Assembly: GCF_030052815.1 (NCBI RefSeq)
Contig: NC_079499.1
Location: 70,013,760 to 70,077,759, forward strand
Direction: 5' to 3'
Length of the DNA stretch: 64,000 nucleotides
Source of the DNA: Hevea brasiliensis
Taxonomy: Eukaryota > Streptophyta > Magnoliopsida > Malpighiales > Euphorbiaceae
Shown: piece after piece, positions 48,608 to 60,978 of the stretch
Layout of the letters: each line of letters opens with the position of its first letter
Numbering within the stretch: the first letter of the stretch is position 1
Translations under genes and position numbers: made by a program
The notes under the pieces: generated by a model
Database searches by the model: none
The model's input: only the letters and a program-made list of their open reading frames with translations
Told to the model about the DNA's origin: nothing

Positions 48608-49415
48608 GTATAGGTCACTTGGGCAGCCAAAAATGAAAGTGGATAAATTTAATTAAATAATGAATATAACAAGTACAAAATAAGTAAGACTATAAATACT
48701 CATCGAAAATTTATCTGCAATGAGACATAAATACATTCATTGCATATTTATGTTCTGTTATTTCTTTTTATTTTATTATTGGCACCACTAAGCATTATTA
48801 CTTAGCGCGTTGCTTTTTCCACGCGTAGGTTCTGGACAGACCGACTGAGAGCCCAGTAGACCACAGACTGGGTGAGACCTTCTTCAGTGCATTGGTAGGA
48901 CACTAGGTTTCATTTTGGGTATTTTGTAATTAACTTTTATTTTCTCATATGTAATTGAAACTTATGTAATGTATTTTGGTATTAATGTAAATAGTGGAAA
49001 CTGTGTTTATGAATGAAAAAGTGAATATTTATTTATGACTTTTACATGATTATCATATGAGATGAATGATTGAGAAATGGAAATGTTGTTGAAAAAAGTA
49101 TTGAGATTTTGTTGATGAAATGGAATTTGGGATTGATTGAAAATATTGGAAGTGTTTTTCACAGGTTCCGAAGAACTGTTTTCTCCATTTTTAGCCGTTA
49201 CTCTGCCGGATTTTCTATAAAATTTGTGGAACCTCAAATAAATTTATGATTTCAATAAAGGACTGAAATGAATTATATTTCACAAATTGTACTCCATAAC
49301 TATGAAAAAAAAAATAAATTAGGAAGAATAAAAATGATTGAATTAAAATAGGGTGTTCCGGTACAGTGTGTGGCATATCTTGCTCGGCTACACTGTAGAT
49401 GGGTAAGGGGTGTCT
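48608..49415 (+). repeat. G1 5' LTR, 5' end missing
   Basis: This AT-rich stretch has a TATA box (TATAAATA, 48691-48698) and ends GGGTAAGGGGTGTCTCA eight bases before the primer site. The left part of the LTR is not in the window because the copia array joins here. I see no gene in it. Short frames on the reverse strand (49007-49418) have no recognisable product. Confidence 0.75.
48691..48698 (+). promoter_or_regulatory. G1 LTR TATA box
   Basis: TATAAATA lies about 720 bases before the LTR end and is the best TATA match in this LTR. Its use as promoter is inferred. Confidence 0.5.
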
Positions 49416-49422
49416 CATTTAG

Positions 49423-49434
49423 TGGTATCAGAGC
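49423..49434 (+). other. G1 primer-binding site (tRNA-Met type)
   Basis: TGGTATCAGAGC lies seven bases after the inferred LTR end. It is the same primer class as the copia family and is followed by CACGGTTTAGG. Confidence 0.85.
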
Positions 49435-49538
49435 ACGGTTTAGGCGTTTCTGGGCCTAGATTGAGTCCATACTATGCATTGCATTTGTAAGACTCGAGGT
49501 GACACTAATGCAGATCTGTTGTCTTTGTTAAATAGGAT

Positions 49539-52500
49539 ATGGACCATTCATCTCAGAGGGCAGTTGAGGAGGAAGTGGAGAGTTATGCTCCACCTGCAGC
49601 AGCTGAGATTGGGGGTAGGGGAGAACCTGCTCCGCCAACTCAAGCAGAGCCTGCTCAGCCTCCACAGGCCATGTTCTAGCAAATGGCCGAATTTTTCAGA
49701 CAAATGGCTGGGGTAATGCCACCACCACCACCACCTCCACTACAGAATCACACATGGAAAGACTAAGAAAATTTGGAGCAGTGGATTTCTTTGGCAAGAG
49801 AGAAGATGATTCTGTTGCAGCCGAAAATTGGTTGAACAGAATAGGAAGGGTTTTAAAACAACTTCACTGCACTCTAGAGCAAAACCTAGAAGCTGTTATA
49901 TCTCTGTTGCAAGATGATGCATATGAATGGTGGGATACAGTGTCCAGTGAAGTACAGCCAGAAGTAATAACTTGGGACTTCTTCCTCTCAGAATTCAAGA
50001 AGAAATATGTGGGTAGTGTGTACCTAGAAGAGAGAAGAAGAGAGTTCATTAACCTGAGGCAGAGACAGCTGACAGTAGCCGAGTATGAAAAGGAATTTGC
50101 CAGAATGAGCAGCTATGGAAGGGAGATAGTCCCTAATGAAGCTGAAAGGTGTAAGAGATTTGAAGAGGGATTAAATGACAACATAAAGATCATGATCACT
50201 ACCTTGGGAATCACAGACTTCACCAAGTTAGTGGAAGCTGCTATGAAAGTTGAAAAGGTTAGAATAAGTGAGCAGACTAGAAGAGAGAGACAGCAGAAGA
50301 GGGGCCCAGGTCAGTCTAGTTCATCTCTTGCACTTGGGAAGAAGTTCAAAGGTCCACCTGCATAGAGTTCAGGTCCACCACAAGGTCAGGGTCAGTCTCA
50401 GGGGCCCAGGCCATAGTTCACCCCTAGGAGAGATCAGTCCACACCATCAGTGGCCAACTCTCCAGGGACGGGGTTTAGGGGACCAGCCCCAGCATCTTCT
50501 GCATGTCCACATTGCCTGAAGTGGCATAAGGGGGAGTGTTGGAGAGTGACTGGTGCCTACTTAAGGTGTGGGTCGACAGAGCATCAGCTGAGGAACTGTC
50601 CACGCAGAACTACTACAACTGCTCCAATACAAGCAGACAGACCTGCTCCTGCACCACAAAGGGGTAGGAAATCTAGCAAATCTGAGGCAGTGGGACCATC
50701 ACAGAGGCCTGCATCTGAGCCAGTAGAGAGGCCTGAGGGTAGACCACTTGCCAGAGCCTATGCCATGAGAGCTCAGGAGGAGCAAGATGCCCCGGACATC
50801 ATTAGGGGTATGTTTTCCCTCTACAATACATCTGTGCATGCATTGGTGGATCCAGGATCCACTCATTCATACATCTGCATCAACTTACTTGTAGAAAAGG
50901 GGATACTAGTAGGGGAGAGTGACCAAGACATCCTGGTCACTAATCCATTGGACCACAATGTAGTGGTGAACAAAGTGTACAAGGGTTTCCCGTTAAGGAT
51001 TCAGGGGTATGAATTCTTGGCAGACTTAATTGAGTTACCTTTCCATGAGTTTGATGTGATTTTGGGAATGGACTGGTTGTCACGTTATCAGGCAATGGTT
51101 GATTGTAAACTGAAGAGGATTTCTTTGAAAACTCCTGAGGGTAATGAGATTACAGTTGTGGGGGAAAGGATAGATTTCTTGCCCAATATCATCTCAGCCA
51201 TAGTTGCAAGAAAACTAATGAGAAAAGGCTATAAAGCCTACCTAGCACATGTGGTGGATACTAGGCAAGCTAAGCCAGATCTGTGTGACATACCCATAGT
51301 ACAAGACTTCCCAGATGTGTTCCCTAAAGAATTGCCTGGCTTGCCACCAGAAAGGGAAGTTGAATTTGCTATTGAGATACTGCCAGGTGCAACACTAATC
51401 TGTATTGCTCCTTATAGGATGGCACCCACAGAATCAAAAGAACTGAAAATGCAGTTACAAGAGTTACTAGATAAGGGGTTCATATGCCCCAGTGTGTCAC
51501 TATGGGGAGCTCCAGTACTGTTTGTGAAAAAGAAGGATGAGACTTTGAGGTTGTGCATCGATTACTGGCAGTTGAATAAAGTGACAGTGAAGAACAAATA
51601 TCCGTTGCCTAGAATTGATTATCTGTTTGATCAATTGAAGGGAGCAGGAGTATTTTCTAAAATTGACCTCAGATCAGGGTATCATCAGTTGAGGGTGAAG
51701 GATGCAGATATGCCAAAGACTGCATTCAGGACCCGGTATGGGCTTTATGAATTTCTGGTGATGCCCTTTGGCCTAACAAATGCACCAGCGGCATTCATGG
51801 ACCTTATGAACCGTATCTTCTATCCATATCTAGATCATTTCATAGTGGTCTTTATTGATGATATTTTGGTGTATTATAAGACCAGGGAAGAACATGACGA
51901 ACATTTGAGGATTGTTCTGCAAACCCTGAGAGAAAAGAAGCTGTATGCTAAGTTGTCAAAGTGTGACTTCTGGTTAAATGAAATTGCATTCCTTGGACAC
52001 ATAGTGTCAGCTGATGGGATTAGAGTGGATCCCAAGAAAATAAAAGCAGTGATAGAATGGAAGCCTCCTAGGAATACAACTAAGGTCAGAAGTTTCTTGG
52101 GGCTAGCAGGGTATTACAGAAGATTTGTGAAGGGATTTTCCTTAATAGCTACTCCAATGACCAAGTTGTTACACAAGAATGTTAGATTTGATTAGAATAA
52201 CAAGTGTCAGACCAGTTTTAAGAAGTTGAAGGCTATGTTGATAGAGGCACCAGTGTTAACACAGCCAGTGTCAGGAAAGGACTTTGTGGTCTACAGTGAT
52301 GCCTCTCATAATGAGTTAGGGTGTGTACTGATGCAAGAAGGGAAGGTGGTCACTTATGCTTCCAGGCAACTAAGGCCACATGAACAGAATTACCCTACCC
52401 ATGATCTAGAACTTACAGCAATTATCTTCGCATTGAAGATATGGAGGCACTACTTATAACATTTACACAGACCACAAAAGTCTGAAATACTTGCCAACCC

Positions 52501-53154
52501 AAAAGGAGCTCAACCTTAGACAATGGCGATGGATTGAATTCCTGAAGGACTATGATTGTGTGATTGACTACCATCCTGGGAAGGTAAATGTAGTTGCTGA
52601 TGCTTTGAGCAGAAAATTCATCACAGCTTTGAGATCATTGAATGCCCGTCTATCTTTGGCTCGAGATGGAGATATTTTGGCTGAGTTGCAAGTGAGGCCA
52701 AACCTGCTACAGCAGATTTTAGACGGGCAGAAGGTAGATGAGAAGCTAAAGGCTATTATGAGCAAAATCCTAGAAGGGAAAGAAACTGACTATGAAGTGA
52801 TAACAGATGGGTGTCTGTACTACAAAGGAAGAGTATGTGTACCAGATGATGGGGAATTGAAAGCCAGTATTCTGAAAGAGGCACACACCAGTGTTTATGC
52901 TATGCACCCAGGAAGTATAAAAATATATCATGATCTGAAACTTCAGTATTGGTGGCCTAGTATGAAGAAGGACATAGCTGACTATGTGACTAAATGCTTG
53001 ACCTGTCAGCAAGTCAAGGCAGAACATCAAGTTCCATCGAGTTTGCTACAGCCTATATGCATACCTGAATGGAAATGGGATCGGGTCACCATGGATTTTG
53101 TAAGTGGTCTACCTCTCACCCAGAAGAAGCATGATGCAGTAAGGGTGATAGTAG
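49539..53154 (+). pseudogene. G1 gag-protease-RT-RNase H-integrase N-terminus (piece 1)
   Basis: The ATG at 49539 begins a Gag with a Pro-rich N-terminus. It has a Gln-to-TAG change at 49677 and a frameshift near 49752. The gag core is open at 49754-50365 (EWWDTV, EFKKKY, EERRREF). After two more TAGs a frame runs 50450-52195 with a zinc region whose second knuckle has Tyr for the first Cys ([14 protein letters not shown]). The protease is DPGSTHSYI (Asp 50849) and RT carries FIDDIL (51851-51868), with DYWQLNK where DYRQLNK is usual. RNase H (YSDASH, TDHKSL, ADALSRK) spans 52226-52620 with a frameshift near 52459. The integrase zinc finger (HPGS, CLTC) and first catalytic Asp (WDRVTMDF) lie at about 52880-53100. 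The frame is cut by E8. Confidence 0.9.
53150..53154. repeat. Target duplication of E8, left copy
   Basis: AGTAG directly before the E8 5' LTR is repeated exactly at 63066-63070 after its 3' LTR. Removing E8 and one copy rejoins the gypsy integrase. Confidence 0.93.
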
Positions 53155-55241
53155 TGTTAGTAGTATGCCCTAGAGCATATCATTTAGTATGTATCTTGTA
53201 CATATTTTTAATAATAAAAGGCATTTCCACTTTTCCGTTTACATAATATATTTATGTGTAATAGAAAAGGTCCATTGATATTTTGTTAGAAATATTATTC
53301 TTAAGTTGTTAAGAATATGAGTGACAATATTTCTAGCACAAAGTATCATAAATAGGTTCACAATCGAGGATACTTCATAATAAGGACATGACTTATCCAG
53401 AAAGATTGTATTCATGTTTGTTCCCAAGTTATTTATATGAGATATAAATAAGATGGAATGGTGAGTCTCATGCCATATAACAAACATGATAGGCACTTAT
53501 AAATGATAAGTAGGCCGAACCAGTGACACTTATGACAAACACATGGAGTTTACTCTTGTCAATGTTTTGTCATAAATCATATCTGCATATAATCTTTAGA
53601 CTGAGATAGCACTTATCTTGTATATAGGTAGTTTGAGTTTGATCTCGCTTTCATACTTGTACTATGTATGGGTATATGGGCATGTGTTGGCTCCTGCTAG
53701 TTATATATGGAGGTAGGTGTTGATCAAGAAGGAACTGTTCCTCTAAGTAAATAGAGATAAAATCCTATGTTCATTTAATTGTTCTTGATGTTTCAAGTTC
53801 TGGCCAGACAGATAGATTTATTCGTAAAAGAGTTTCGATGAGACAAATCTTTTAATCAAGAACTGGAATTAAAAGAGAACATAATATTCATAGCAAATGG
53901 AGTTTGACATAAACCATGACTCCTTGAGTTGGGATTTTGTAATGAGAGATTCTAGTGCATGGTAACATATGATTATAGGTTCATTTAAGGTAAATCTTAT
54001 TACTAATTGGGTGGCCATGGCATGCTATGCTAGGTGTTAACCATGGTCTATGAGGTTCATAAAATGATTTAGAGAAATCATTTATGGTAAGAAAGAGTTC
54101 GATGATATTAAGAGTTGATATCATGTCTCATTGCCAATTAGTGATGAGCCTAGTAAGTCACACACATACACAAGTTATCACCTATTTAAATATGATTTAA
54201 TTAATTAATTAAAGAGTTTAATTGATTAATTAAATAGATTTGGTTTGCAATAAAATTGCAAAGTCCCTAGCATGACTTGAAACCAAATCTAGATTATTGG
54301 ATGTGTAGTATAAATTGAATTTATATTTAAAGTGTTTAAATATGAATTTAATTGATGAGAAATTAATTAATAGAGATTAATTAATTAATTTATATTTGAT
54401 ATAAATTAATTAGAAGAAGAAAATAATTATTTTGGGTTAAGAACTCAAAATTAAGACACGAGGGCATTTTGGTCATTTTGCAGTGTGACACGTGGCACCA
54501 TGAGATGGTGACACATGGCATAACACATAAGCTTGCCAAATATTTTTAATCATGTAAGATGATTAAAATCAAGATTAAATATAGGTTTGACACTTGGCAC
54601 AATGTGATTGGGTCACTTAAACCTAGAGCTAATCAAAAGGTGACATGTGGCTAGGGTTTAATGTGTTAACCTAGCTATTTAAGTGGGGTTATGAAAAGAA
54701 AACATAACCAGCAGCCTCTCCTCTCATATGTCACGCCACTTTGAGCCTCTCCAGCTATTTCTCTCTCATCTCTCATCAATTCAAAGAGATTAGCCATCAA
54801 TCTCTTGAATTAAGAACACTAGAAATTGTTTCTAGTGTCCTGTTTGCATCTCTAATCTCTTAAAAGGCAGAACTTGAATTTCTAATTAATAGAAAAGGCT
54901 TTAGAAGCTGTTCAAGGGCTGCCATAGGTGTTCTTGGTGTGGACAAGCTAGATGGACAACATCCGTGTCCTCAAGACGAATCAAAGGCGCATACGCTGCA
55001 AAGACATCAAGAGGTTAGTGTAATCGTTCTTGATTTAATCTAGGGTTCTAAAATTAATCTGATTAATTTTAAAATCTTAAATGGAAAATACAGATCCAAA
55101 AACATATTAAAAGAGTTTTAATATGTTGTTTATCATTGAAATCAAATAGATAAAAATAAATCTTGCATGGTGCTTGTGACCCTAGGTGAAAATTTTTGAA
55201 TTCAATGGTATAATCTTGTGTTTTTCACGCCTGTTCCTTCA
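53155..55241 (+). repeat. E8 5' LTR, type B
   Basis: It starts TGTTAGTAGTATGCCC and ends ACGCCTGTTCCTTCA, with the U5 end shortened in the same place as in E5's 5' LTR. Type B features are the GTGGGGTTATGAAAAG stretch after the TATA-like box and CTCTCATATGTCACGCC. Several CAG/CTG sites at 53580-53960 and 54950-55010 are altered. Confidence 0.94.
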
Positions 55242-57022
55242 ATTGGTATCAGAGCCACTATATTTGCCATTTAGATTGTTGATTATATAATTTAATTGTG
55301 TGTTTGATCATGAGATCAAGAGATTCATTGATGGTTGGATCATGAGATGTGGCGTCACACATGGAGAAGCCATCATTGGTGGCGGCAACAATGGTTCCAT
55401 GGGTGATTCAAGGTTTGGCTTTTAATTCTGCAATTGTTGTATGATCTAAGGCCTATTCTTTGACTAATTAAAGTGTTTAATTAGTTGTTTTAAATCACAC
55501 AATTAAATTATGATTCAAATCAGAATTTTAAAAAATGTTTGAATGTGATTCAAATCTGAATTTTAAAAGTTGTTTGAATGAGATTCAAATCTGAATTTTT
55601 AAAGTTGTTTGAATCATATTTAAATCTGATTTTTTAAAATTGATTCAATAAAATTCAGATCTGATTTTTTAAAAAATATTTGAATGTGATTCAAATCTGA
55701 TTTTTTAAAAAATGTTTGAATGTAATTCAAATCTGAATTTTTGAAGTTGTTTGAATGTGATTTAAATCTGAATTTTTAAATTTGTTTGAATGAGATTCAA
55801 ATCTGAATTTTTAAATTTATTTGAATCATATTCAAATCTGGAATTTTAAGTTGAATATGAGATATTCAATTTAATTTAAGAATGTATGTTTTATTTAATT
55901 GTTAAATAGTGATATGCATGATGGATGATCATGGACTATAAAATACAAATGTGATTGTATTTATTTCTTTTATGTTTCTTTGGTATTTTAAAATAATTAA
56001 TTTATTTTAATTTATTTTGGGCATGTATTATTAAGTTTGTAATATTTTGGGTTGTAATTTCATTTATTTAAGTTCTTGTAAATTCGCCTTGGTATGCCAA
56101 GGATTACTATGTAATATTGGATTGCAAGAAGTTCAAGGAGGTCAAGAGCATTGGTGGGACCAGTTGGAGGAATTCAATATCAAGTGTTGATTATGTACTC
56201 CTTCAGCAACTCTTGTAAAATGAATGAATGAAATGCACATAGCAATGCCCTGATTCAATTCTTGGTGGCTCAATTGAATCCCTTTAGAAAGTCCATGATC
56301 ATTCCATATTTATCGCTTATCCATGAATGCATGAGATGTATGGGAATGTATGCAATTATATGATATATGAATGCTAAATGGATAATGAGCAAAGTGAGAC
56401 CTTAATAGTAATTAGGATGGCTATAAAATCTTCCAAACAAATGATTAAGTTGGAAATGCTATAATTAAAGTAATTATAAATTAAGCCTTATATTGGGGCA
56501 ATTATTTTAATAAATTTTATATATTTTCATGAGTTGCAATTTATTTAAGAGATTTTCTTAAGAATAATTGTTAAGCATGAGATGTTGTAAATATGTAAAT
56601 GGTTTGGTGGCCAATATTGATGTACTGAGGACATTAAAATTATTTGCATAATTATCGGCTCAATGGGATCAACTTAACTAATGCAAGATAAGTCAATATT
56701 GGATGTACCTGAGATTTTGAGCATTAGGGGCTAGTAAAAGGATTGAACCTCACATGAGATGTGATGGGCAAGGAGTTGCTCACTTATAGTTTATTGTAAT
56801 TCCAATAATGGATGTACCTGAGGATGATCAATAGAATTATAAGAATTCAATCACCCACTAGAAATCCATCCAACTAGGATTTGCTTTCTACTTTGGAAGT
56901 GTAGGATTCGCTAAGTTAGTGGGAGGACCAATTTGATTAAAAGACCATAATCATTTTGGTTAATTACATGATACATTTACTAATTAATCTGGTTATTTTC
57001 TCAGCTAATTTTCTCGATAAAA
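55242..57022 (+). other. E8 untranslated leader with tandem array
   Basis: This is a type B leader (GTGGCGGCAACAATGG near 55380), with the tandem array of TTTGAAT...ATTCAAA units at about 55508-55855. It has many small base changes after 55930, and the 83-codon antisense frame seen in other copies is broken here. No gene is seen. Confidence 0.84.
55244..55255 (+). other. E8 primer-binding site (tRNA-Met type)
   Basis: TGGTATCAGAGC lies two bases after the LTR end. Confidence 0.9.
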
Positions 57023-60000
57023 ATGAGCACAAAACAACCACCACCATCCAATATCCTTGCAAGCATACTTGATCATAACAGTTGACAGACCTAATCACTG
57101 ATTGGCTAAGAAATTTGAAACTTGTCCTAAACCTTGAACATATAGGATATGTTCTATATTCAAATGTTCTGGTCCCTTACCTCCAGAGGCCACACAAGAG
57201 GAACATGATACTTTGGACAAGTGGAAGGAGCATGATATGAGAGCTAAGTGTTACATGCTTGCTTCCATGAGTAATGAGTTCTGAAGCAACATGAGAACAT
57301 GCAGAGTGCTAGTGAGATCCTCCTTCACCTACAAGAGTTGTATGGTGAGCACGGCAGAATGCTAGGTATGAGATATCTAAACAGTTATTCCGTATGAGGA
57401 TGTCCGAGGGATGTAATGTTGGGGATCATGTCCACAAGATGATTGGTGATTGAGCGGTTGGAACATCTTGACTTCAACATGGATTTCCAACTACAAACGG
57501 ATTTGATCCTTGATCCCTTCGAGTCTTTTGGGAATTTTGTGACAAATTTCCATATGACTAAACAGAATGCACCTTAGCTGAATTACTCAACATGCTGGTT
57601 ATTGCCCAAAAGAATATGCTGTGCAATAAAGGAAAAGAGGTAGCTTTGTTGCATCTTCTTACTGGAAAGTCCAACAAGAAGAAAGGCAATAAGAAAAAGA
57701 AACCTCGATTCTGGTCCTTCCAAGAAAATAGCTAAGCAGAAAAGGAAGACTAAAGTCGATGAAGGCAAAGGAAAGTGTTTCCACGCCAAAAGGATGGGCA
57801 CCGAAAAGGAACCGCCTGAGTCTGTTGCTTCTCTGAAGGACAAGAAGGATACACCTTCAGACGGTATGTCCATATCTTGTTATTTAGATTCTGATGATCC
57901 TGATAGTTCAGCTACAGGTTGGGTTTTAGATATCGTGCCGCTCACATTTCTAATGATATGCAGAACTAGCAAACAAGAGCGACTTGCATTCTCAAGATAT
58001 TAGAATCCTGATTGGCAATGGCTCAACTGTTGAAGCTTTAGCCATAGGATCTAAATCTTTTTACATGTTTGGACATGTTTTGTGTTTGGATAATATTTTA
58101 TATGTACCTGATGCTTTTAAGAACATCATTTCTATATCTAGTTTGACTAGAAATGGCTATGAATTTCAGTTCACAGATGATGTTTGCAATATTTATTTTG
58201 GAAATAAATATGTTGGTTCGGGTTATATGAATGATGGTCTTTATTATTTGGATAATAATGACAAACACAAAATGAATGCAAGTGATCTAAAAGAATACAA
58301 TGCCATGGTGAAAACCAACTCAAGTTCAAAATATATTTGGCACTTAAGGTTATGTCATGTTGCAGAAGATAGGATTGCAAAATTGGAGAAAATGGGGATT
58401 CTATCCTCATTGGGCTCTGAGCCTACTCCAACTTGTGAATCTTGCCTTCAAGGCAAAATGACTAGATCACCCTTTGTTGGACAAGGGCTAAGAGCTGAAA
58501 ATATTTTGGAACTAATACATAGTGATGTATGTGGTCCGTTTAAAGAAATGGCTAGATTGGGCTTTCATTATTTTATTACCTTTACTGATGATAAATCAAG
58601 GTTTGGGTATTTGTATTTGATGAAATACAAACATGAATCCTTTGAAAAGTTCAAAGAATTTAAATCTGAAGTAGAAAATCAAACAGGAAAAAATATTAAA
58701 GCTCTTGATCGGATCGTGGAGGTGAATATTTGAAATCTTGAATTTGATGAATACTTGAGAGAGCATGGCATTGTTTCTCGGTGACTCCTCCAGAACGCCA
58801 TACGGTGAATGGTGTATCTGAAGGAGAAATCGTACCTATTGGATATGGTACGTAGTATGATGAGCTATCTTGATATGCCAATCTCCTTTTGGGATTTGCA
58901 TTAGAATCGACTTTATATATTCTGAATAGGATTCCATCAAAATCGGTTTCTTCCACACCTTATGAGATATGGCATGGAAGAAAACCAAGTCTTAAGCATG
59001 TTAAGATTTGGGGTTGTCCACTTATATCAAAAAGTGAACACCGATAAATTGGAGACGGATCGAGAAAAGGTCGATTTGTTGGATATCCAAAAGATAGTTT
59101 TGGATATTATTTTTATTGCCTACTTCACAAAGGTTGTGATAAGTAGAGATGCCACATTTCTTGAACAACGGTTTGTTCAAGAAGGAGGCAAAGGAAGGCA
59201 AATAGAGTTAGAATTGGAGAATTCGACCAACCAACGGATCGGATGGATATAGATCCATCTAGTCAACCTATACCCATTGATGAAACATCTACAATTTGTT
59301 CCTCGTAGAACAACCAGGGTATCTCACCCACTAGTGAGATATGGTTTTCTTTATGAAGAAGAACAAGAGTTGTCTACTCATGAAGAAGTAGATCATGGAG
59401 ATGATCCACTTACCTATGAAGAAGCTATATCAGATATAGACTCTACAAAATGGATTGATGCTATGAAATCGAGATTGATTCCATGTATAAGAATCAAGTT
59501 TGGGATCTTGTTGACCCACCTAAAGGTATTGTACCTATAGGGAACAAATGGGTTTTCAAGAAGAAAATTGGTTCTGATGGAAAGGTAGAGACCTATAAGG
59601 CAAGGCTAGTAGCGAAAGGGTTTCGCCAAAGGCAAGGAATAGACTATGAGGAGACTTTCTGCTTTGTTGCCATGCTTAAATCAATTAGGATTTTATTAGC
59701 AATAGCTGCATACTATGATTATGAGATTTGGAAGATGGATTTCAAAACAGATTTTCTTAATTCATACATTGAAGAAAACATTTTCATTGAACAACCTAAG
59801 GTAAATTAATCCCAAGATATTTAAAAGGTATGCAAGATAAAGCGATCCATTTATGGGTTGAAACAAGCTTGAGGAGTTGGAACATCCGTTTTGATGAAGC
59901 CATTAAATCTTTTGGTTTTATCAAAAATGAGGATGAGCCATGTGTATATAAGAATGTGAGTGACAGTGCTCTCACTTTCCTTGTCGTATATGTGGATGAC

Positions 60001-60964
60001 ATACTGTTGATGGGTAATGATACAGGTATGTTGACGACTATAAAGGTATGGTTGTCAAATACATTCTCCATAAAAGACTTAGGGGAGGCAACCTATATTC
60101 TTGGGATTTGCATCTATAGAGATAGAGCGAAAAGAATAATTGGTTTATCCCAAAGTCTATACTTGGAAAAGGTGTTAAAGAGGTTTAACATGCTTGATTC
60201 CAAGAGAGGATTGTTACCAGTGAGACATGGTATCCATCTTTCTAAAGAGATGTCTCCAAAGACACCTGAAGAAAGAGATAAGATGGCGAGATTCCATATG
60301 CTTGGCTATTGGAAGTTTAATGTATGCAATGTTGTGTACTAGGCCGGATATCGCATATGCTGTTAGTTTGACTAGCAGGTATCAATCCAATCCAGGTTTG
60401 GAACACTGGATAGCTGTCAAGAATATTCTTAAGTACTTAAGAATAACTAAGGATTTATTCTTGATTTATGGAGGTGGAGACTTGCAATTGGATGGTTATA
60501 CTGATTCTGATTTCCAATCAGATATCGATGATAGAAAGTCTAACTCCGGTTATGTGTTCATTTGTAATGGAGGTGCGATCGGTTGGAAGAGTTCCAAGCG
60601 AGCACATCGCAGATTCCACTCACGAAATTTGAGTATATTCCGCATCGAGATCTGCAAAGGAAAGCTGTTTGGATAAAGAAGTTCGTGATGAACTTACGAT
60701 AATTCCTTCCATTGAGTCGCGGTTCCATTACGTGACAACAATGGAGCGATCCTCTGAGCTAAGGAACCAAGGTCTCACCGTAAATCCAAACACATAGAAA
60801 GGCGCTACCACATTATCGGAGAAATAGTTGGGCGGCGATGTAGCCATGCAGAAAATAGCATCGGTGAAAATCCGGTGATCCATTCACTAAGCCTATGTCA
60901 CGGACTCGAGTTAGACCGACATCTTGAGAAGATAGGTCTAAGATATTGTAATGAATGGCTCTAG
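57023..60964 (+). pseudogene. E8 gag-pol, broken
   Basis: The ATG at 57023 gives the family Gag start. Gag, knuckle and protease (57023-57980) are frame-scrambled, with nearly every CAG or CTG of the other copies replaced by CG, CGG, CCG or TCG. Pre-integrase and integrase N-terminus are open (57984-58733: LCLDNILYVPDAF, HLRLCHVAEDR, CESCLQGK, IHSDVCGPF). The integrase core end is damaged (58700-59280). RT pieces are open at 59483-59809 and 59830-60342, with YVDDILLMG at about 59989-60015. RNase H (60227-60676) is shifted in its second half. The stop is TAG at 60962-60964. Confidence 0.88.
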
Positions 60965-60978
60965 TGCTTGTGGGAGAT

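Noticed and set aside
48608..49538. A host gene fragment between the E7 LTR and the gypsy gag.
   Set aside because: It has a TATA box, a typical gypsy LTR end and a primer site, and no coding frame. It is best read as partial gypsy LTR plus leader.
52491..53246. A gypsy integrase frame with a novel tail.
   Set aside because: The tail beyond 53154 is translated from the E8 LTR.
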